DNA of 64,000 nucleotides from Novosphingobium subterraneum (lineage in GTDB: Bacteria; Pseudomonadota; Alphaproteobacteria; Sphingomonadales; Sphingomonadaceae): positions 1-64,000 of the forward strand of contig NZ_JRVC01000033.1 in the NCBI RefSeq assembly GCF_000807925.1, read 5' to 3'. Positions 53,473 through 62,613 of the stretch are shown piece by piece; position 1 is the first letter of the stretch, and every line of letters starts with the position of its first letter. A program made the position numbers and the translations under genes. Under the pieces are notes generated by a model. It did no database searches, was not told where the DNA came from, and was given only the letters and a program-made list of their open reading frames with translations.

Positions 53473-53571
53473 ATGGGCATGAAAATGGCTGCGATCTATA
53501 TCGAGCATGCCCTTGAAGCGCTCGCGGACAATGCACGATGTCGCCCGACAACCGAGCACGAAACGTCCTGA
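53473..53571 (+). CDS. Possible small protein after the MarR-like gene
   Basis: The frame 53407-53571 reads EELAQALQAIQRQLDAMGMK, then MAAIYIEHALEALADNARCR, convincingly helical and protein-like. It opens right at the MarR stop but has no ATG until 53473; an in-frame fusion or alternative start is possible. An ATG at 53408 is in a different, short frame. It resembles tiny helical proteins often coupled to such regulators. Confidence 0.4.
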   Translation: MGMKMAAIYIEHALEALADNARCRPTTEHETS

Positions 53572-54123
53572 GACCGTATGGTGGCAGAATGACTTTTGCT
53601 TCGTGCCCTGAACCGAGCTCGCGGCCATGAGCAGGGGTTCGTAGCCCAGTTGTTGCAGATCACGCACCGCACGGATACTTGCTTTTTGCCCCAGTGCATG
53701 CCGAAATCCTCGGAAAGGGGACGCAAAGCTTGCGCGGGGGACAGACCGGGATCTGCAACTTCAAGAGCAGCATCGACTGGCCTTGTCCTTGCCTTGCCCT
53801 GCTTCCTGAAGCCTGGAAGCAGGGCCATTTTTACGTTGGCAGATTCAGCAGATTCGATGGTCCCAGAATGCCAGGAAGCGGTGCCTCGATCCGGCCATGG
53901 GCCTCCCTGCTCCTGACTCCGTACTATCATCCTGCCAATCAGCCTGATCGTCGACCAGTGGCTGAACCTGTAAGAGGGTTACGGCAATGCGCCGTCGCGA
54001 CCATGTCGCCACCGCCCCTCCTCCAGGAACCGGGGAATTGTCCTTTTGACATAGAGACGATCGCTTCTTGCAACGGGCGCGAAAGACTCGCACGACCTGC
54101 GCGAACACAAGCCTGTATGCTGC
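53572..54123. other. No gene seen (552 bp)
   Basis: Long frames on both strands here have unnatural composition. No repeats or RNA signals noticed. Confidence 0.4.
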
Positions 54124-54975
54124 CTACTGCTTCAAGGCGTCAGCCCAGTCGTTCAGGCCCCGTGACGGCCATAAGGTTTCGATGTCGAGGCCTGGCCGGG
54201 CAAGCGTGCGAGATGCCCTCCTCTGGGCGCGATGCCCCTCCCGGTCATTGTCTGCCAGCAGGATCAACCGCTCAAGACCTTGCGGCAAGTCGATCTGGTG
54301 GAAGCGCGCCGCTCCCATGGTAGCAAAGGCCTGAATTCCGGTGAGACAGGTGAAGGCAGCTGCACTCTCGAAGCCCTCGCAGATACCCATCACCGAGCTC
54401 GGGTGGCCATTGGACCAGGCAGCGCCGACAGCCCGGCCAAGAACGAACTTGCCGGTACATGCAGCGGTTTGCGGGTCGAGGAAGATGCGTTGCATGGCGC
54501 ATACCCGATCCGCTTTTCGCATGGCGACAAGCAAGGCCGGACGGTATGACGCAGACTTGCCCGACCCGAGCGGACACCGTTCGAGATAGCGGATATCGTG
54601 CAGGGCCCTCACGCTCGTCCGGGGAAAGCCGCGCAAGTCGCAAAGATAACGCATTGCAAGCGTATCTTCGACAGTCCCAGCGCGGCTCCAGAGGGCTAGC
54701 GCGGCACTGCTCGTCACATGGCAGACGTTCGGCAGGGGCGTGGCCGGGACACCGCTAACTGGGGCGCGGTCAAGGCCTAGAAGGCGCACGACCGTTTCTC
54801 TTGGGCAACCGGCATGGCACGTCACGAGAATGGCACGTTGACCTTGGCGGAGCGAGAGGGACGGGATGCGATCATCGTGTGCAGGACAGCGACACATCGC
54901 ATAGTCACCGTACCATCGCCCGCCAAGACGCTGGACGAGGCTCTGAAGGCGTGGCGTTGGAGCAAAGCGTTTCAT
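54124..54975 (-). CDS. CHC2 zinc-finger / Toprim primase-like protein
   Basis: A 283-residue protein. The N-terminus has a primase-type zinc finger (CRCPAHDDRIPSLSL ... VTCHAGCP). The C-terminal Toprim domain shows GICEGFESAAAFTCLTGIQA (Glu) and LILLADNDREGHRAQRRASR (Asp-x-Asp). It lacks a helicase. Such plasmid proteins may prime lagging-strand or conjugal DNA synthesis. Start at MKRFAPTPRL; upstream codons are less convincing. Confidence 0.85.
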   Translation of the reverse strand: MKRFAPTPRLQSLVQRLGGRWYGDYAMCRCPAHDDRIPSLSLRQGQRAILVTCHAGCPRETVVRLLGLDRAPVSGVPATPLPNVCHVTSSAALALWSRAGTVEDTLAMRYLCDLRGFPRTSVRALHDIRYLERCPLGSGKSASYRPALLVAMRKADRVCAMQRIFLDPQTAACTGKFVLGRAVGAAWSNGHPSSVMGICEGFESAAAFTCLTGIQAFATMGAARFHQIDLPQGLERLILLADNDREGHRAQRRASRTLARPGLDIETLWPSRGLNDWADALKQ

Positions 54976-55204
54976 GCCCTTTGCCACCCCCCTCTCCTCC
55001 CCTGCCGTGACAGGCTCTGCCGCTCCCTTCCAGCCCTGCGCCGCAGCGAGCGGCGATGCTGGCGGAGCGTGCCCCCGATCTCTCATGTAAACGGCAATGC
55101 CGACCAATCAGGCCGACGAACTAGGGACTACGAACCAGGCTGGTCGTGAGCCCTTGGCGGAGCGAATCCGGTTGCTTCGACCTTCAACCAGTTTCGGGGC
55201 GAAA

Positions 55205-55339
55205 GTTGTGGCAAGATATGAGCGGAGTGTAGATAACGACCCGAGCGATCGGCGCCCCACCCGCCCCAAATCCTTATTGTAAGGTGGGCCGATCGGAGTT
55301 TGGCCGCAGCGTCCTCCCGTGTCGCTGCGGCATTTTTTG
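55205..55339 (+). ncRNA. Candidate small RNA with terminator
   Basis: A possible promoter (TTGTGG at 55205, TAGATA 18 bp on) precedes a structured stretch: CGATCGGC..CCACC (about 55248) pairs with GGTGGGCCGATCG (about 55283). A strong intrinsic terminator follows: GCCGCAGCG (55303-55311), CGCTGCGGC (55323-55331), then A and six T. No coding frame runs into it. A small RNA near a plasmid origin could be a copy-control antisense RNA; this is inference. Confidence 0.4.
55303..55338 (+). terminator. Rho-independent terminator
   Basis: Nine-base-pair GC-rich stem, 11-base loop and ATTTTTT. One of the best terminators in the window. Confidence 0.85.
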
Positions 55340-55535
55340 TGTCGGCAATGCCCATTTGTTAGCGCACCAGGAGCGCTCGAGCGGTGCAGTCCATCGCTAC
55401 CCGACCATCGCCCGCTCGCTAGCGATAGACGATCGAGCATCAAGTGCTGCGACGACACCGTATTGCCAACTTGGCCGGCCTGTGCGAGCATGCTGATGGG
55501 TTAAAGCAGGTGCAATCTCCACTGCGAGAGTACCG

Positions 55536-55790
55536 ATGATCGAAGCAGATTCTCCAGTTCTGCCAGCTACACCTGCGAAAGCTCGCGAGGTAGAGTCCAA
55601 TTCCCAACGTTCGTGCACCTGCAGGTGTGCTCGCCAAGGCAACTTGCTGCTCTTTGTGGAGTTCGGTCTGATTTTCGCACTCGCCTTTGCCCAGGTGGCA
55701 TATCGTTTGATCGATCTGGCGGCATCCTGGGTCCCCAGGCTATACCACTGCCATCCTTGGCGTAATCCCGCAGGGCAGGCCGTGCGATGA
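55536..55790 (+). CDS. Possible small membrane protein (84 aa)
   Basis: Begins MIEADSPVLPATPAKAREVE; residues about 38-60 form one hydrophobic helix (LLLFVEFGLIFALAFAQVAY). The Cys-rich middle and lack of a clear Shine-Dalgarno sequence make it doubtful. Confidence 0.3.
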   Translation: MIEADSPVLPATPAKAREVESNSQRSCTCRCARQGNLLLFVEFGLIFALAFAQVAYRLIDLAASWVPRLYHCHPWRNPAGQAVR

Positions 55791-55990
55791 TCCTGAAAGG
55801 CAAGATCGGCATCGTTTTCCTTGCCTGATCAGGACCTGCCTGCCCGGGACGGCGTGCCCTGAGCTTGCCTGCATGGCACCTTAAGCCTGCCAGACCTGAC
55901 AGGTACATACCTGCTTGTTTTCCTTGGTGAAAATGGCATCGTCGTGCTGCCTTGGCAGTGCCAGGATGGGTCGGCACGGAGTGTGTTGCA

Positions 55991-56845
55991 ATGGCGTGCG
56001 GTCGATACCCTTTTGAGACCGGACCCGAAATTGACCTTGTCGCGGCTAGGCAACCGGTTCGTTCTTCCTTGTACCTGCGCTTGATGGACCTGTTGGCCAG
56101 CGCGAGGATGGGTCGGCTCGATATCGAAACTCTCGCCGAACGCGGGGCGCATCTCCAGATGGACTGTTTGCTTGGCGCTGCTGCACCGTTCTATCTTGCG
56201 GGCAGCGTTCAATTGCGTGACTGCCTGTTCATCGGTCCAAGAGCCTTGTCTGGCGCCTTCTGGGCGACCATCGGCGCGCGCGCCCCGCGATTTTTCGTGC
56301 TGATCGTGGTCGAGGCAGCAAACGCCCGCGCTTTGTATCTTCGTTCAGGCAGACGAATTGATCTTCGCGATGGTGTCAGCGGATCGGTTTCGCACGCGAT
56401 GCCGGTGGGTCAGATGCCGGTGGGTCAAGGGCCATTTCTGGTGCTGGTATGCGCAGAATTCGATTGGTCGGGCATCCCGCAGCCGAAGTCTGCTGCCGTG
56501 GTGCCTGTTTGGCGCCGCGACCAGTTCACCCCCCTCGCCTGCAGTCACGAGCGGGATATGCTGGATTGTCTTGCTGCAATCATGGAGCGTCTCGATTGCC
56601 ACGGCACTGCACTGCAGATTGCTCGACAGCTTGGTGCAGATGGTCCAGCACAGGTTTTTGCTGGCCGTCTGTGCCGCGACGGGCTCAAGCAAGAGTTCGA
56701 GCTCACCTGCCTGCCCTGCGACGCCGATCGTCTCGAACCGAGCTTGGCGGCTTTGCCTGGCGGTGAAAGGCTGTCATATGTTCCCGGGACGGCAGGCTTT
56801 GACAAACTATGTGCCGACCTTGTCACGCTTGCCCTGCGATGCTGA
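55991..56845 (+). CDS. Hypothetical plasmid protein (284 aa)
   Basis: Start taken at MACGRYPFETGPEIDLVAAR; helical and beta segments alternate with protein-like composition throughout (LYLRLMDLLASARMGRLDIE, then RDCLFIGPRALSGAFWATIG). No signal peptide or known motif. A 15-bp tandem duplication gives PVGQMPVGQ near residue 140. It lies upstream of the iterons and repA on the same strand. Function unknown. Confidence 0.5.
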   Translation: MACGRYPFETGPEIDLVAARQPVRSSLYLRLMDLLASARMGRLDIETLAERGAHLQMDCLLGAAAPFYLAGSVQLRDCLFIGPRALSGAFWATIGARAPRFFVLIVVEAANARALYLRSGRRIDLRDGVSGSVSHAMPVGQMPVGQGPFLVLVCAEFDWSGIPQPKSAAVVPVWRRDQFTPLACSHERDMLDCLAAIMERLDCHGTALQIARQLGADGPAQVFAGRLCRDGLKQEFELTCLPCDADRLEPSLAALPGGERLSYVPGTAGFDKLCADLVTLALRC

Positions 56846-57009
56846 TCGGCTTTGTGCGCGGCAGCATTACGTCCCTTACGGTACTGTCTCCTGTCGGGAA
56901 TCCAGTGATAAAGATGCCCGAGCATTGCTCGGGGAGTCTTCTCCTGATTCCAGATTCAAGGATTCGGAGCTCCAAAAAGCCCGGTTTATCGTGCTTTTGT
57001 CCGAGTCAT

Positions 57010-57605
57010 TGTGAGATTGCGGGGGCGACTGGATGAGGCCTTGGGGGCTTCAGCATGTGCTGGTGGGGGCGATGTCTTGAGGAATCGGGGGATTGTGTGA
57101 GGTCTTGGGGGAGTTGCAATTGCCTTCTCCAAAGTGCGAGGTATCGCTTTCAAACACGTCGATTTTTGTCCGTAGCTCGCCTGAAAACGTTTTTTCCCAT
57201 GAATTATGGGGGAAGCCATCGTGCTGGCGGTCTTTATATGAGCACGCGGGGGCTTGGACTGCACCTGTGACCGCGACTGTGCGATGGGATGCCGAGCCCA
57301 GGGGACCTTGAGCAGAAAGGTTTATGTGAGGAACCGGGGGTGTATCTGACAATGTGAGGTCTTGGGGGATGGACACGATCCTGACCCCAGTGCTGGTTTG
57401 ATGCAGACAGAACAGGGCGTTACCCTCAGCGCAGGGCTCATGGGTCATGAGCGTTGCGGCGACTACATGAGGTTACGGGGGGCACGTTCTTGGTAGCAGA
57501 TGTGATCCTCCAGGGTTCTTGGGGGATGCCTGGCGTGCACGTTCGTTCCTGACATGCAAAACAGGGCCGTGTTCGATCCGGGGTGTCTATGTGAGGGATC
57601 GGGGG
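57010..57605 (+). repeat. oriV: Iteron array: plasmid replication origin
   Basis: At least eight copies of a 16-base motif, consensus TGTGAGG-NNNN-GGGGG, all in plus orientation: 57010, 57032, 57077, 57096, 57325, 57353, 57466 and 57590, plus a weak copy near 57512. The two best are TGTGAGGTCTTGGGGG (57096, 57353). They form a left group and a spread-out right group around an AT-richer stretch (57121-57240). This is a Rep-binding iteron origin directly ahead of repA. No DnaA box of standard sequence was noticed. Confidence 0.85.
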
Positions 57606-57645
57606 GGATGTTCTCTTTGAGAGGAGGTGATGTTACGCTCCTCAT

Positions 57646-58806
57646 ATGGAAGTCGATTCGGCCACGGAAGAGCTGCAGCTGCAAGAGGATCTTGAGGGTC
57701 TCGGGCGGACACTCAGGGTTGCCGATGTAATCCGCAGGCGCGATCTCGAGTTTGTCAGCAAGCCCGGTGAGCTTGTCGAATCCGAATTTGAAACCGGTTC
57801 GCTCAGCGCGGCAGCGCGCAAGGCCTTTGCGCTGATGTTGCGCAAGGCTGGGCCGGACGCCGGGTCTGACAAGACATTCACCATCACGAAGAAGGAGTTG
57901 CGCGGGTCGCACAAGGGCAACGAGCGCATTCAGCCGGTCATGGACGAGCTGCTGCGGGTTATCGTTCGCATTCGCACGACGACGCGCAAGGGCAAGCCGG
58001 CGATCATGTCGCAGTCCCTGCTTGCCAGCTGTGTTGAGGAAGTCTCCGAAGATGGCCTGAGCGTCGTTGAGTTTGAATTCTCGGAGAACTTCAAGCGTGT
58101 CATCCAGCGCTCCGATTATTATGCGCGGGTGAACCTGGGCGTGATGCTGGCGCTGCAGTCACGCTATTCGCTGACAATCTATGATCTGGGTTGCCTGATC
58201 ATCAATCGCCAGAATCGCACGGTGCGCATGAGCGTCGAGGAGTTGCGTCGCAGGATCGGCGTGCCTGAGGGAAGTCTCAAGAACTTCGCCGAGCTGCGCC
58301 GGGAGGTCCTGGCAAAGTCGAAGGCCGAGATCGATCAGCTTGCCGATTTCACGGTCGAGTGGGAGGAGATTCGTGGCTCAGGGCGTGGCCGTCCTGTGCA
58401 ATCGGTGAAGATGACATTCATGCCCAAGGATTCCTCGGCGCAGGAGGAAGCAGCGCGTGAGCTTGACCGGCCTAAGGTCGGTCGGCGTGCCAGACGCGAA
58501 GGGACAACCGAGACTCTGGAAGCCTTGGCACCTCCCCTTCCCCCTGCAAAGTCCCGTGAACCAAGGAAGGCTCCGCTGCCGCGGGCAAACCGGCAGCTTT
58601 TCCCGGAAGGTTCGCTGCATTTCTGCGGGGACAATCGCCTGCTTGCGATCCTGGGTGATTTCGGAGGGGGCTGGGACAAGGACCTGGTGGCGCAGGCTTA
58701 TCGTGAGCAAATGGGGGCTCGACTGGAGAAACTTGCAGGCGAGGCATTGTACAAGTCCTTCGAAGGCTTCTGCCGCGGTTTCGTCAGGGTCCGTGGAAAG
58801 GCTTGA
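57646..58806 (+). CDS. repA: Plasmid replication initiator (Rep_3 type)
   Basis: A 386-residue initiator with tandem winged-helix domains: the first around ITKKELRGSHKGNERIQPVM, the second around SVEELRRRIGVPEGSLKNFA, with LGVMLALQSRYSLTIYDLGC between, as in Rep_3/RepB initiators. A proline-rich linker (PPLPPAKSREPRKAPLP) leads to a further C-terminal domain of about 70 residues. It binds the iterons upstream. The Shine-Dalgarno sequence GAGGAGG (57621) is 19 bases from the ATG and can pair with CTCCTC (57638), so translation may be controlled; no in-frame start lies nearer. Confidence 0.9.
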   Translation: MEVDSATEELQLQEDLEGLGRTLRVADVIRRRDLEFVSKPGELVESEFETGSLSAAARKAFALMLRKAGPDAGSDKTFTITKKELRGSHKGNERIQPVMDELLRVIVRIRTTTRKGKPAIMSQSLLASCVEEVSEDGLSVVEFEFSENFKRVIQRSDYYARVNLGVMLALQSRYSLTIYDLGCLIINRQNRTVRMSVEELRRRIGVPEGSLKNFAELRREVLAKSKAEIDQLADFTVEWEEIRGSGRGRPVQSVKMTFMPKDSSAQEEAARELDRPKVGRRARREGTTETLEALAPPLPPAKSREPRKAPLPRANRQLFPEGSLHFCGDNRLLAILGDFGGGWDKDLVAQAYREQMGARLEKLAGEALYKSFEGFCRGFVRVRGKA

Positions 58807-58807
58807 C

Positions 58808-58823
58808 CCCCCCTTCCCTCACA
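58808..58823 (-). repeat. Inverted iteron directly after repA
   Basis: On the minus strand TGTGAGGGAAGGGGGG fits the origin consensus. It starts two bases past the repA stop, in opposite orientation to the main array. Confidence 0.7.
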
Positions 58824-58886
58824 TAAAGCGCCAGCCATGGGGTGCGATCGGCACGCCCAGGCCCTTCAGGAGACATCCGGCTGGTG

Positions 58887-59297
58887 TCAGCCCTCCCCTT
58901 GCGTCTCGCTTTCGACCAAATCGAGCAATGCAACAATTCCGTCCGGAAGGCTGAGGTTGCGTGCGTCGCACCACCGCACCAGGCGATCGCGCTCAGGCGG
59001 AGACAGGCGCATGCTGATGTGGAGCGTTCGCGCAGGTCCCCTGACCGGCTTGCGCTTTGGCGTAACGCTCAAATCGGCCGGAATCTGCGGGAAATAGTTG
59101 CCAGGCAGGCTTGGCGATGACGGTTGGGGCCGCACGGGTTGGTGAACGGAAGCGGGCGACGTAGCGACAGGTGTTGGCGCTGTTGCCGCGACAAGCGACT
59201 TGAGCAAGCTTGCCGGGTCTTCGCCCGCAAGACGCTGGCGGGTCTGGCCGATGATGTCGCCAAGGGGGTTTGGTGTGTCGCGTCCAGCGTCAGCCAT
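58887..59297 (-). CDS. Small partition partner with ribbon-helix-helix (ParB-like)
   Basis: A 136-residue protein. The C-terminal 45 residues look like a ribbon-helix-helix: RTLHISMRLSPPERDRLVRW, then CDARNLSLPDGIVALLDLVE. The N-terminal part is proline-rich and flexible, suitable for contacting ParA. Its start overlaps the parA stop by eight bases. With ParA it should form a type Ib partition system. Confidence 0.75.
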   Translation of the reverse strand: MADAGRDTPNPLGDIIGQTRQRLAGEDPASLLKSLVAATAPTPVATSPASVHQPVRPQPSSPSLPGNYFPQIPADLSVTPKRKPVRGPARTLHISMRLSPPERDRLVRWCDARNLSLPDGIVALLDLVESETQGEG

Positions 59298-59976
59298 TGT
59301 TGCTGTCCTTCGTCTGAATTGCCGTCAGGATCTGCGCGAGGATGGCTTGGGCTATACGCCTTGCCTTCTCGGCGCGGGCCAGACCCGCAGTTTCCACCTC
59401 GGCAAGAGTCAGGCGGAAATTTGACATTGCTCGGTATGCATCGAGCATATGCATTTTCTCGGGAAACGTCGGTAGTGCATTTGCTATCTGGGCATCGATT
59501 TCCCATTCCGCCTTGGATCGCGCCACCTGCCCTGTCTGGGTGATGAGGACCCGGAATGGGACGCCCCGGCACATGCGCGTGAGCATGTCGCTTGTCTCTA
59601 CGGTGCGTTCGAGATCGAGCCGGCTCGAGCGCGTTGGGATGACGACGAAGTCTGAATCCATCGCGGCATAGGCCGTCTTGAAGTTCGAAGTCCCTTCGGA
59701 ATCCACAATAACCAGTTGGGCAAGGCTTCTGGCTTGGGCAATGGCATTGCCGATGTCGGCATCGCGCAGCTGTGAGGCATCCTCGACGACGATTCGGCTC
59801 CCCTCCCCCTTGCCCGTGGCTTGGCGGTCACGATGCCAGTTCATCAGGCTGTTCTGGCGATCGGCGTCCAACATGTGGACGGTTCCGCCCAGTGCGTCGA
59901 ACTCCGATGCAAGGGCGAGCGCCAACGTCGTCTTGCCCGCTCCGCCCTTGCTTTGTGCGATTGTAACTACTGGCAC
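59290..59976 (-). CDS. parA: ParA-type partition ATPase
   Basis: A 228-residue small ParA/MipZ-type ATPase: deviant Walker A QSKGGAGKTTLALALASEF (residues 8-26), Walker A' HMLDADRQNSLMNW, and LVIVDSEGTSNFK as Walker B. I choose the GTG at 59976 (VPVVTIAQ), which has GAGAGG upstream, over an ATG 45 bases earlier. Lack of an N-terminal HTH places it in the type Ib class, whose regulator is the small partner. It moves plasmid copies to daughter cells. Confidence 0.9.
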   Translation of the reverse strand: MPVVTIAQSKGGAGKTTLALALASEFDALGGTVHMLDADRQNSLMNWHRDRQATGKGEGSRIVVEDASQLRDADIGNAIAQARSLAQLVIVDSEGTSNFKTAYAAMDSDFVVIPTRSSRLDLERTVETSDMLTRMCRGVPFRVLITQTGQVARSKAEWEIDAQIANALPTFPEKMHMLDAYRAMSNFRLTLAEVETAGLARAEKARRIAQAILAQILTAIQTKDSNNG

Positions 59977-59998
59977 ACTTGCCTCTCGTTCCGGCCCC

Positions 59999-60340
59999 TG
60001 CGCTCGCTTGCACTGGCGCACTGCTGTTCGATGTCATTAGCGTGGCACCGACTGCTTTGCAATGCGCATTGGGTTATGCGTGCAACCTTGCGCTCGCTTG
60101 CGTGGTCACTGTGTAACTCGAATTGACACGTGATGTGGACCTCGCGTGTGAGCTCGCTGAGCCACGTGCTGGTGGGTGTGATTCCAAGCTTACACGCATG
60201 TTTACATGTGCATGTGCCGTACAACGCTAGATTGCTTATACAAGCGCGATACAAACCAAGCGCGCTTGCAATTGGTGATGCGATGTTGTGTTTGCAAGCG
60301 TGTGCAGAATGTGCCGCGCGGCACTATGCGCGGCACAAAG
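59999..60340. repeat. Repeat-rich region upstream of parA, candidate centromere (parS)
   Basis: TGCGCTCGCTTGC occurs at 59999 and 60089; AAGCGCGCTT near 60258 is a palindrome; GCAAGCG/CAAGCGCG variants recur at about 60240 and 60295; GCGCGGCAC is repeated twice around 60312-60333. CACGTG occurs twice. Dense short direct and inverted repeats just ahead of parA are what type Ib centromeres look like. It may also hold the par promoter. Confidence 0.55.
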
Positions 60341-60787
60341 CGTGACACGGGGCGAGGTGTGCTACAAGCATAAAAAGGCGTATATTTTCAGTTAGTTGCT
60401 GAAAAGTGCCGACAATAGACACGTCGTAGGTATCGTCCGACAAGCAACCACCTCCAGCTAGAAGATGCGCCTATGCCTGCGAAGAACAACCAGTCATCGC
60501 CTAAGGCAATCCCCCAAAGTCCAAACCGACCAGGCAAACTGTCACAAACGCATCTCGAGTGAAGTGGAAGAGTACGCTAGGGCCTGAAAGCCGCACCGGC
60601 CCATCAAGAATCCCATCATACGGTGCACGAACGGCTACAACCTCGCCAAGCCCTCGAAGCTTGATCGCGAAACACCGTCCCCCAAAACTACATAGATACC
60701 AAGGCTCTCATGCCGGAGTCGAAATACCACTCCGTGCTACGAAACGACGACCAGACCAGAAACCACCCGGCGCGACCGCAGGACTGG
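60341..60787. other. No gene seen (447 bp)
   Basis: Lower-GC sequence with no supported frame. It separates the partition genes from the next gene. Confidence 0.45.
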
Positions 60788-61987
60788 CTAATCGGTGTCG
60801 GCTGCACCACGCTCGTATCGCGCCAGGAGCCTGTCGATGTCAGCCATGGAAGCATCGTACTCACCGATCGCAGCCGGGGAAAAAGCAAAACCTCCGCTTG
60901 CGTCACACGAAACAGGGTAAAGCTGTTGCGTCGGCAAAGTCGTCCCGAATAACCACACACCCGAAAGCTTTGTGCGCGCGACAATGCCGCTGTCCAAAAG
61001 TCCGCTCAGAATGGCGCGTACACCGAGCCTGGTCGCGTCCAGGAGAATCTCGATCTGCGAAGAGCGCAAGGGACCAAAGCCGTCCAGCAACTCTATCAGG
61101 GCAGGGGCCCTTGAGCTCGCACGCCTGCCGGCCTGAAGGGCCTTAATGCGTTCACACGCCGCTCCTGCATCGACGATATTCTGCCGTAGACGATGCGTGA
61201 CGTCCCGCAATGCCATGGCAATCATACCTCGCGCCGCGCACCGGTCCGAGGGATCGATTGATCCGATCGTATTCACAGCATCAGCACGAATAAGTCCGGG
61301 GAAGGGGAGGGCCACGGACAAATTGCCAGACCTCTGCCATCGCTCGCCCCAAACCATTTCGACCGCCCAACGGGGGGAGGGGGGGGCATGCCGCTCGACA
61401 GTAACGCTCCTCGGACCTAGCATAACGGTCTGGTAATGAGGTTCCGAAGGTGCAAACAGCAAGCTCTCGCCAAGCGACACGTGGAGCTCACGCAAATCAG
61501 CCAAGGGGTGTGGGGAGGGCGGCAGCTGGCTGACCAGCCCGTGCGCACCATCAACAATTGTGCGGATGTCGATGTGGTCAGTGTCTGAACTACCCCCAAC
61601 CCCCCAAAGGGCAACAGGGGCGAGCAGTGCTCTCTTAAAGCGGGGTGCAATATCGGCCAGCTCCTGCCAACTGCTATGGCCAAATTCTGTGAGGATGGTC
61701 TCACAGATGGCTCTCGGGTCGCGCTTCCCCAATGCGGGTTCGTCACTTAGGGTCGCAAGTCCAGCAAACCAGGCGTGAAAGCGATGTTCGGTGAACTCGT
61801 GGCCTTCACCGGCCAGCGCCGAAACAAGTAGATTGCGCAAGCTGCGCAGAGCCAGAAGCTGTCGAACCGAAGGCGGGCACATGGCCACCGACCCATCGAG
61901 GCGCCCGAGCTCGAGGCAGGCCTCGAGCTCGCAAGATTGAGTGGCCGGATCGATAGCTAAACCCGAATCAGGATATAGCATTGCCAT
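60788..61987 (-). CDS. Hypothetical plasmid protein with HTH (RHE_PE00001/DUF1612-like)
   Basis: A 399-residue soluble protein starting MAMLYPDSGLAIDPATQSCE. Residues about 300-370 look like a winged helix: RRASSRAPALIELLDGFGPL, RSSQIEILLDATRLGVRAIL, then SGLLDSGIVARTKLSGVWLF. The middle is helical and unremarkable. The 'RxSSRxPALIELL...' C-terminus recalls RHE_PE00001/DUF1612 proteins of alphaproteobacterial plasmids, which lie near rep/par genes; the match is by pattern only. Role unknown. Confidence 0.6.
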   Translation of the reverse strand: MAMLYPDSGLAIDPATQSCELEACLELGRLDGSVAMCPPSVRQLLALRSLRNLLVSALAGEGHEFTEHRFHAWFAGLATLSDEPALGKRDPRAICETILTEFGHSSWQELADIAPRFKRALLAPVALWGVGGSSDTDHIDIRTIVDGAHGLVSQLPPSPHPLADLRELHVSLGESLLFAPSEPHYQTVMLGPRSVTVERHAPPSPRWAVEMVWGERWQRSGNLSVALPFPGLIRADAVNTIGSIDPSDRCAARGMIAMALRDVTHRLRQNIVDAGAACERIKALQAGRRASSRAPALIELLDGFGPLRSSQIEILLDATRLGVRAILSGLLDSGIVARTKLSGVWLFGTTLPTQQLYPVSCDASGGFAFSPAAIGEYDASMADIDRLLARYERGAADTD

Positions 61988-62256
61988 GCTACGGCAGAAT
62001 CCTCCATATATTACAGCGTGTTATTGGACATGTTAAGCTAAAGATGTTTTACTATACAAGGTCCCGGATATCTTTGCTAGCGGCCCGGGCTGACCGAAAA
62101 GCCGGTCCCGACGCAAGCTCCGGACTGCGTCAGGTCGCCACAGGACGCCTCTCGATGCCGGCCAAGGACGAGGGCCGAGAGGGGGTGGCGCCACTGGAAA
62201 AGGGTCCTCTGCTATGGCCGCCTTGTGGTCCATGTCGGGTCTGGATCGGCCGCTTG

Positions 62257-62613
62257 TTACAGCCCATTGAGTCTGGCGGCCATGTCAAACAACATGGCCT
62301 TGACGACCTTACGCCCTTCTATCGAAAGCCTGATGATAACGCGCAAGCGGTTGTGCGGATCAGGATGTCGCTCGATCAACTGATGGCCGTGTAGCCAATC
62401 TATCCATCGAAGCGCTGTCGTATCCTTTATTCGTGCTGCCCGGGTCAGCGTCCTGATATGCATCGTTTCCTTGCTTAACTGCGCGATGAGAAGCTCGAGG
62501 AGCATGGACCAAGCAGGTTTGCACGAGGCTTGGCGGCAAATCACGCGTTCGCGCAGACGCAAGTGTGCCCGGTAGGCTATCGCCATCCTGAGGAGGTCTT
62601 CGTCATTTTCCAT
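62257..62613 (-). CDS. MarR-like winged-helix regulator (paralogue 2)
   Basis: A 118-residue protein: KPAWSMLLELLIAQLSKETM, RAARIKDTTALRWIDWLHGH and wing RHPDPHNRLRVIIRLSIEG. Same layout as 52941-53408 and 63076-63456. It is the last of three genes whose ends overlap by 11 and 16 bases. Confidence 0.75.
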   Translation of the reverse strand: MENDEDLLRMAIAYRAHLRLRERVICRQASCKPAWSMLLELLIAQLSKETMHIRTLTRAARIKDTTALRWIDWLHGHQLIERHPDPHNRLRVIIRLSIEGRKVVKAMLFDMAARLNGL

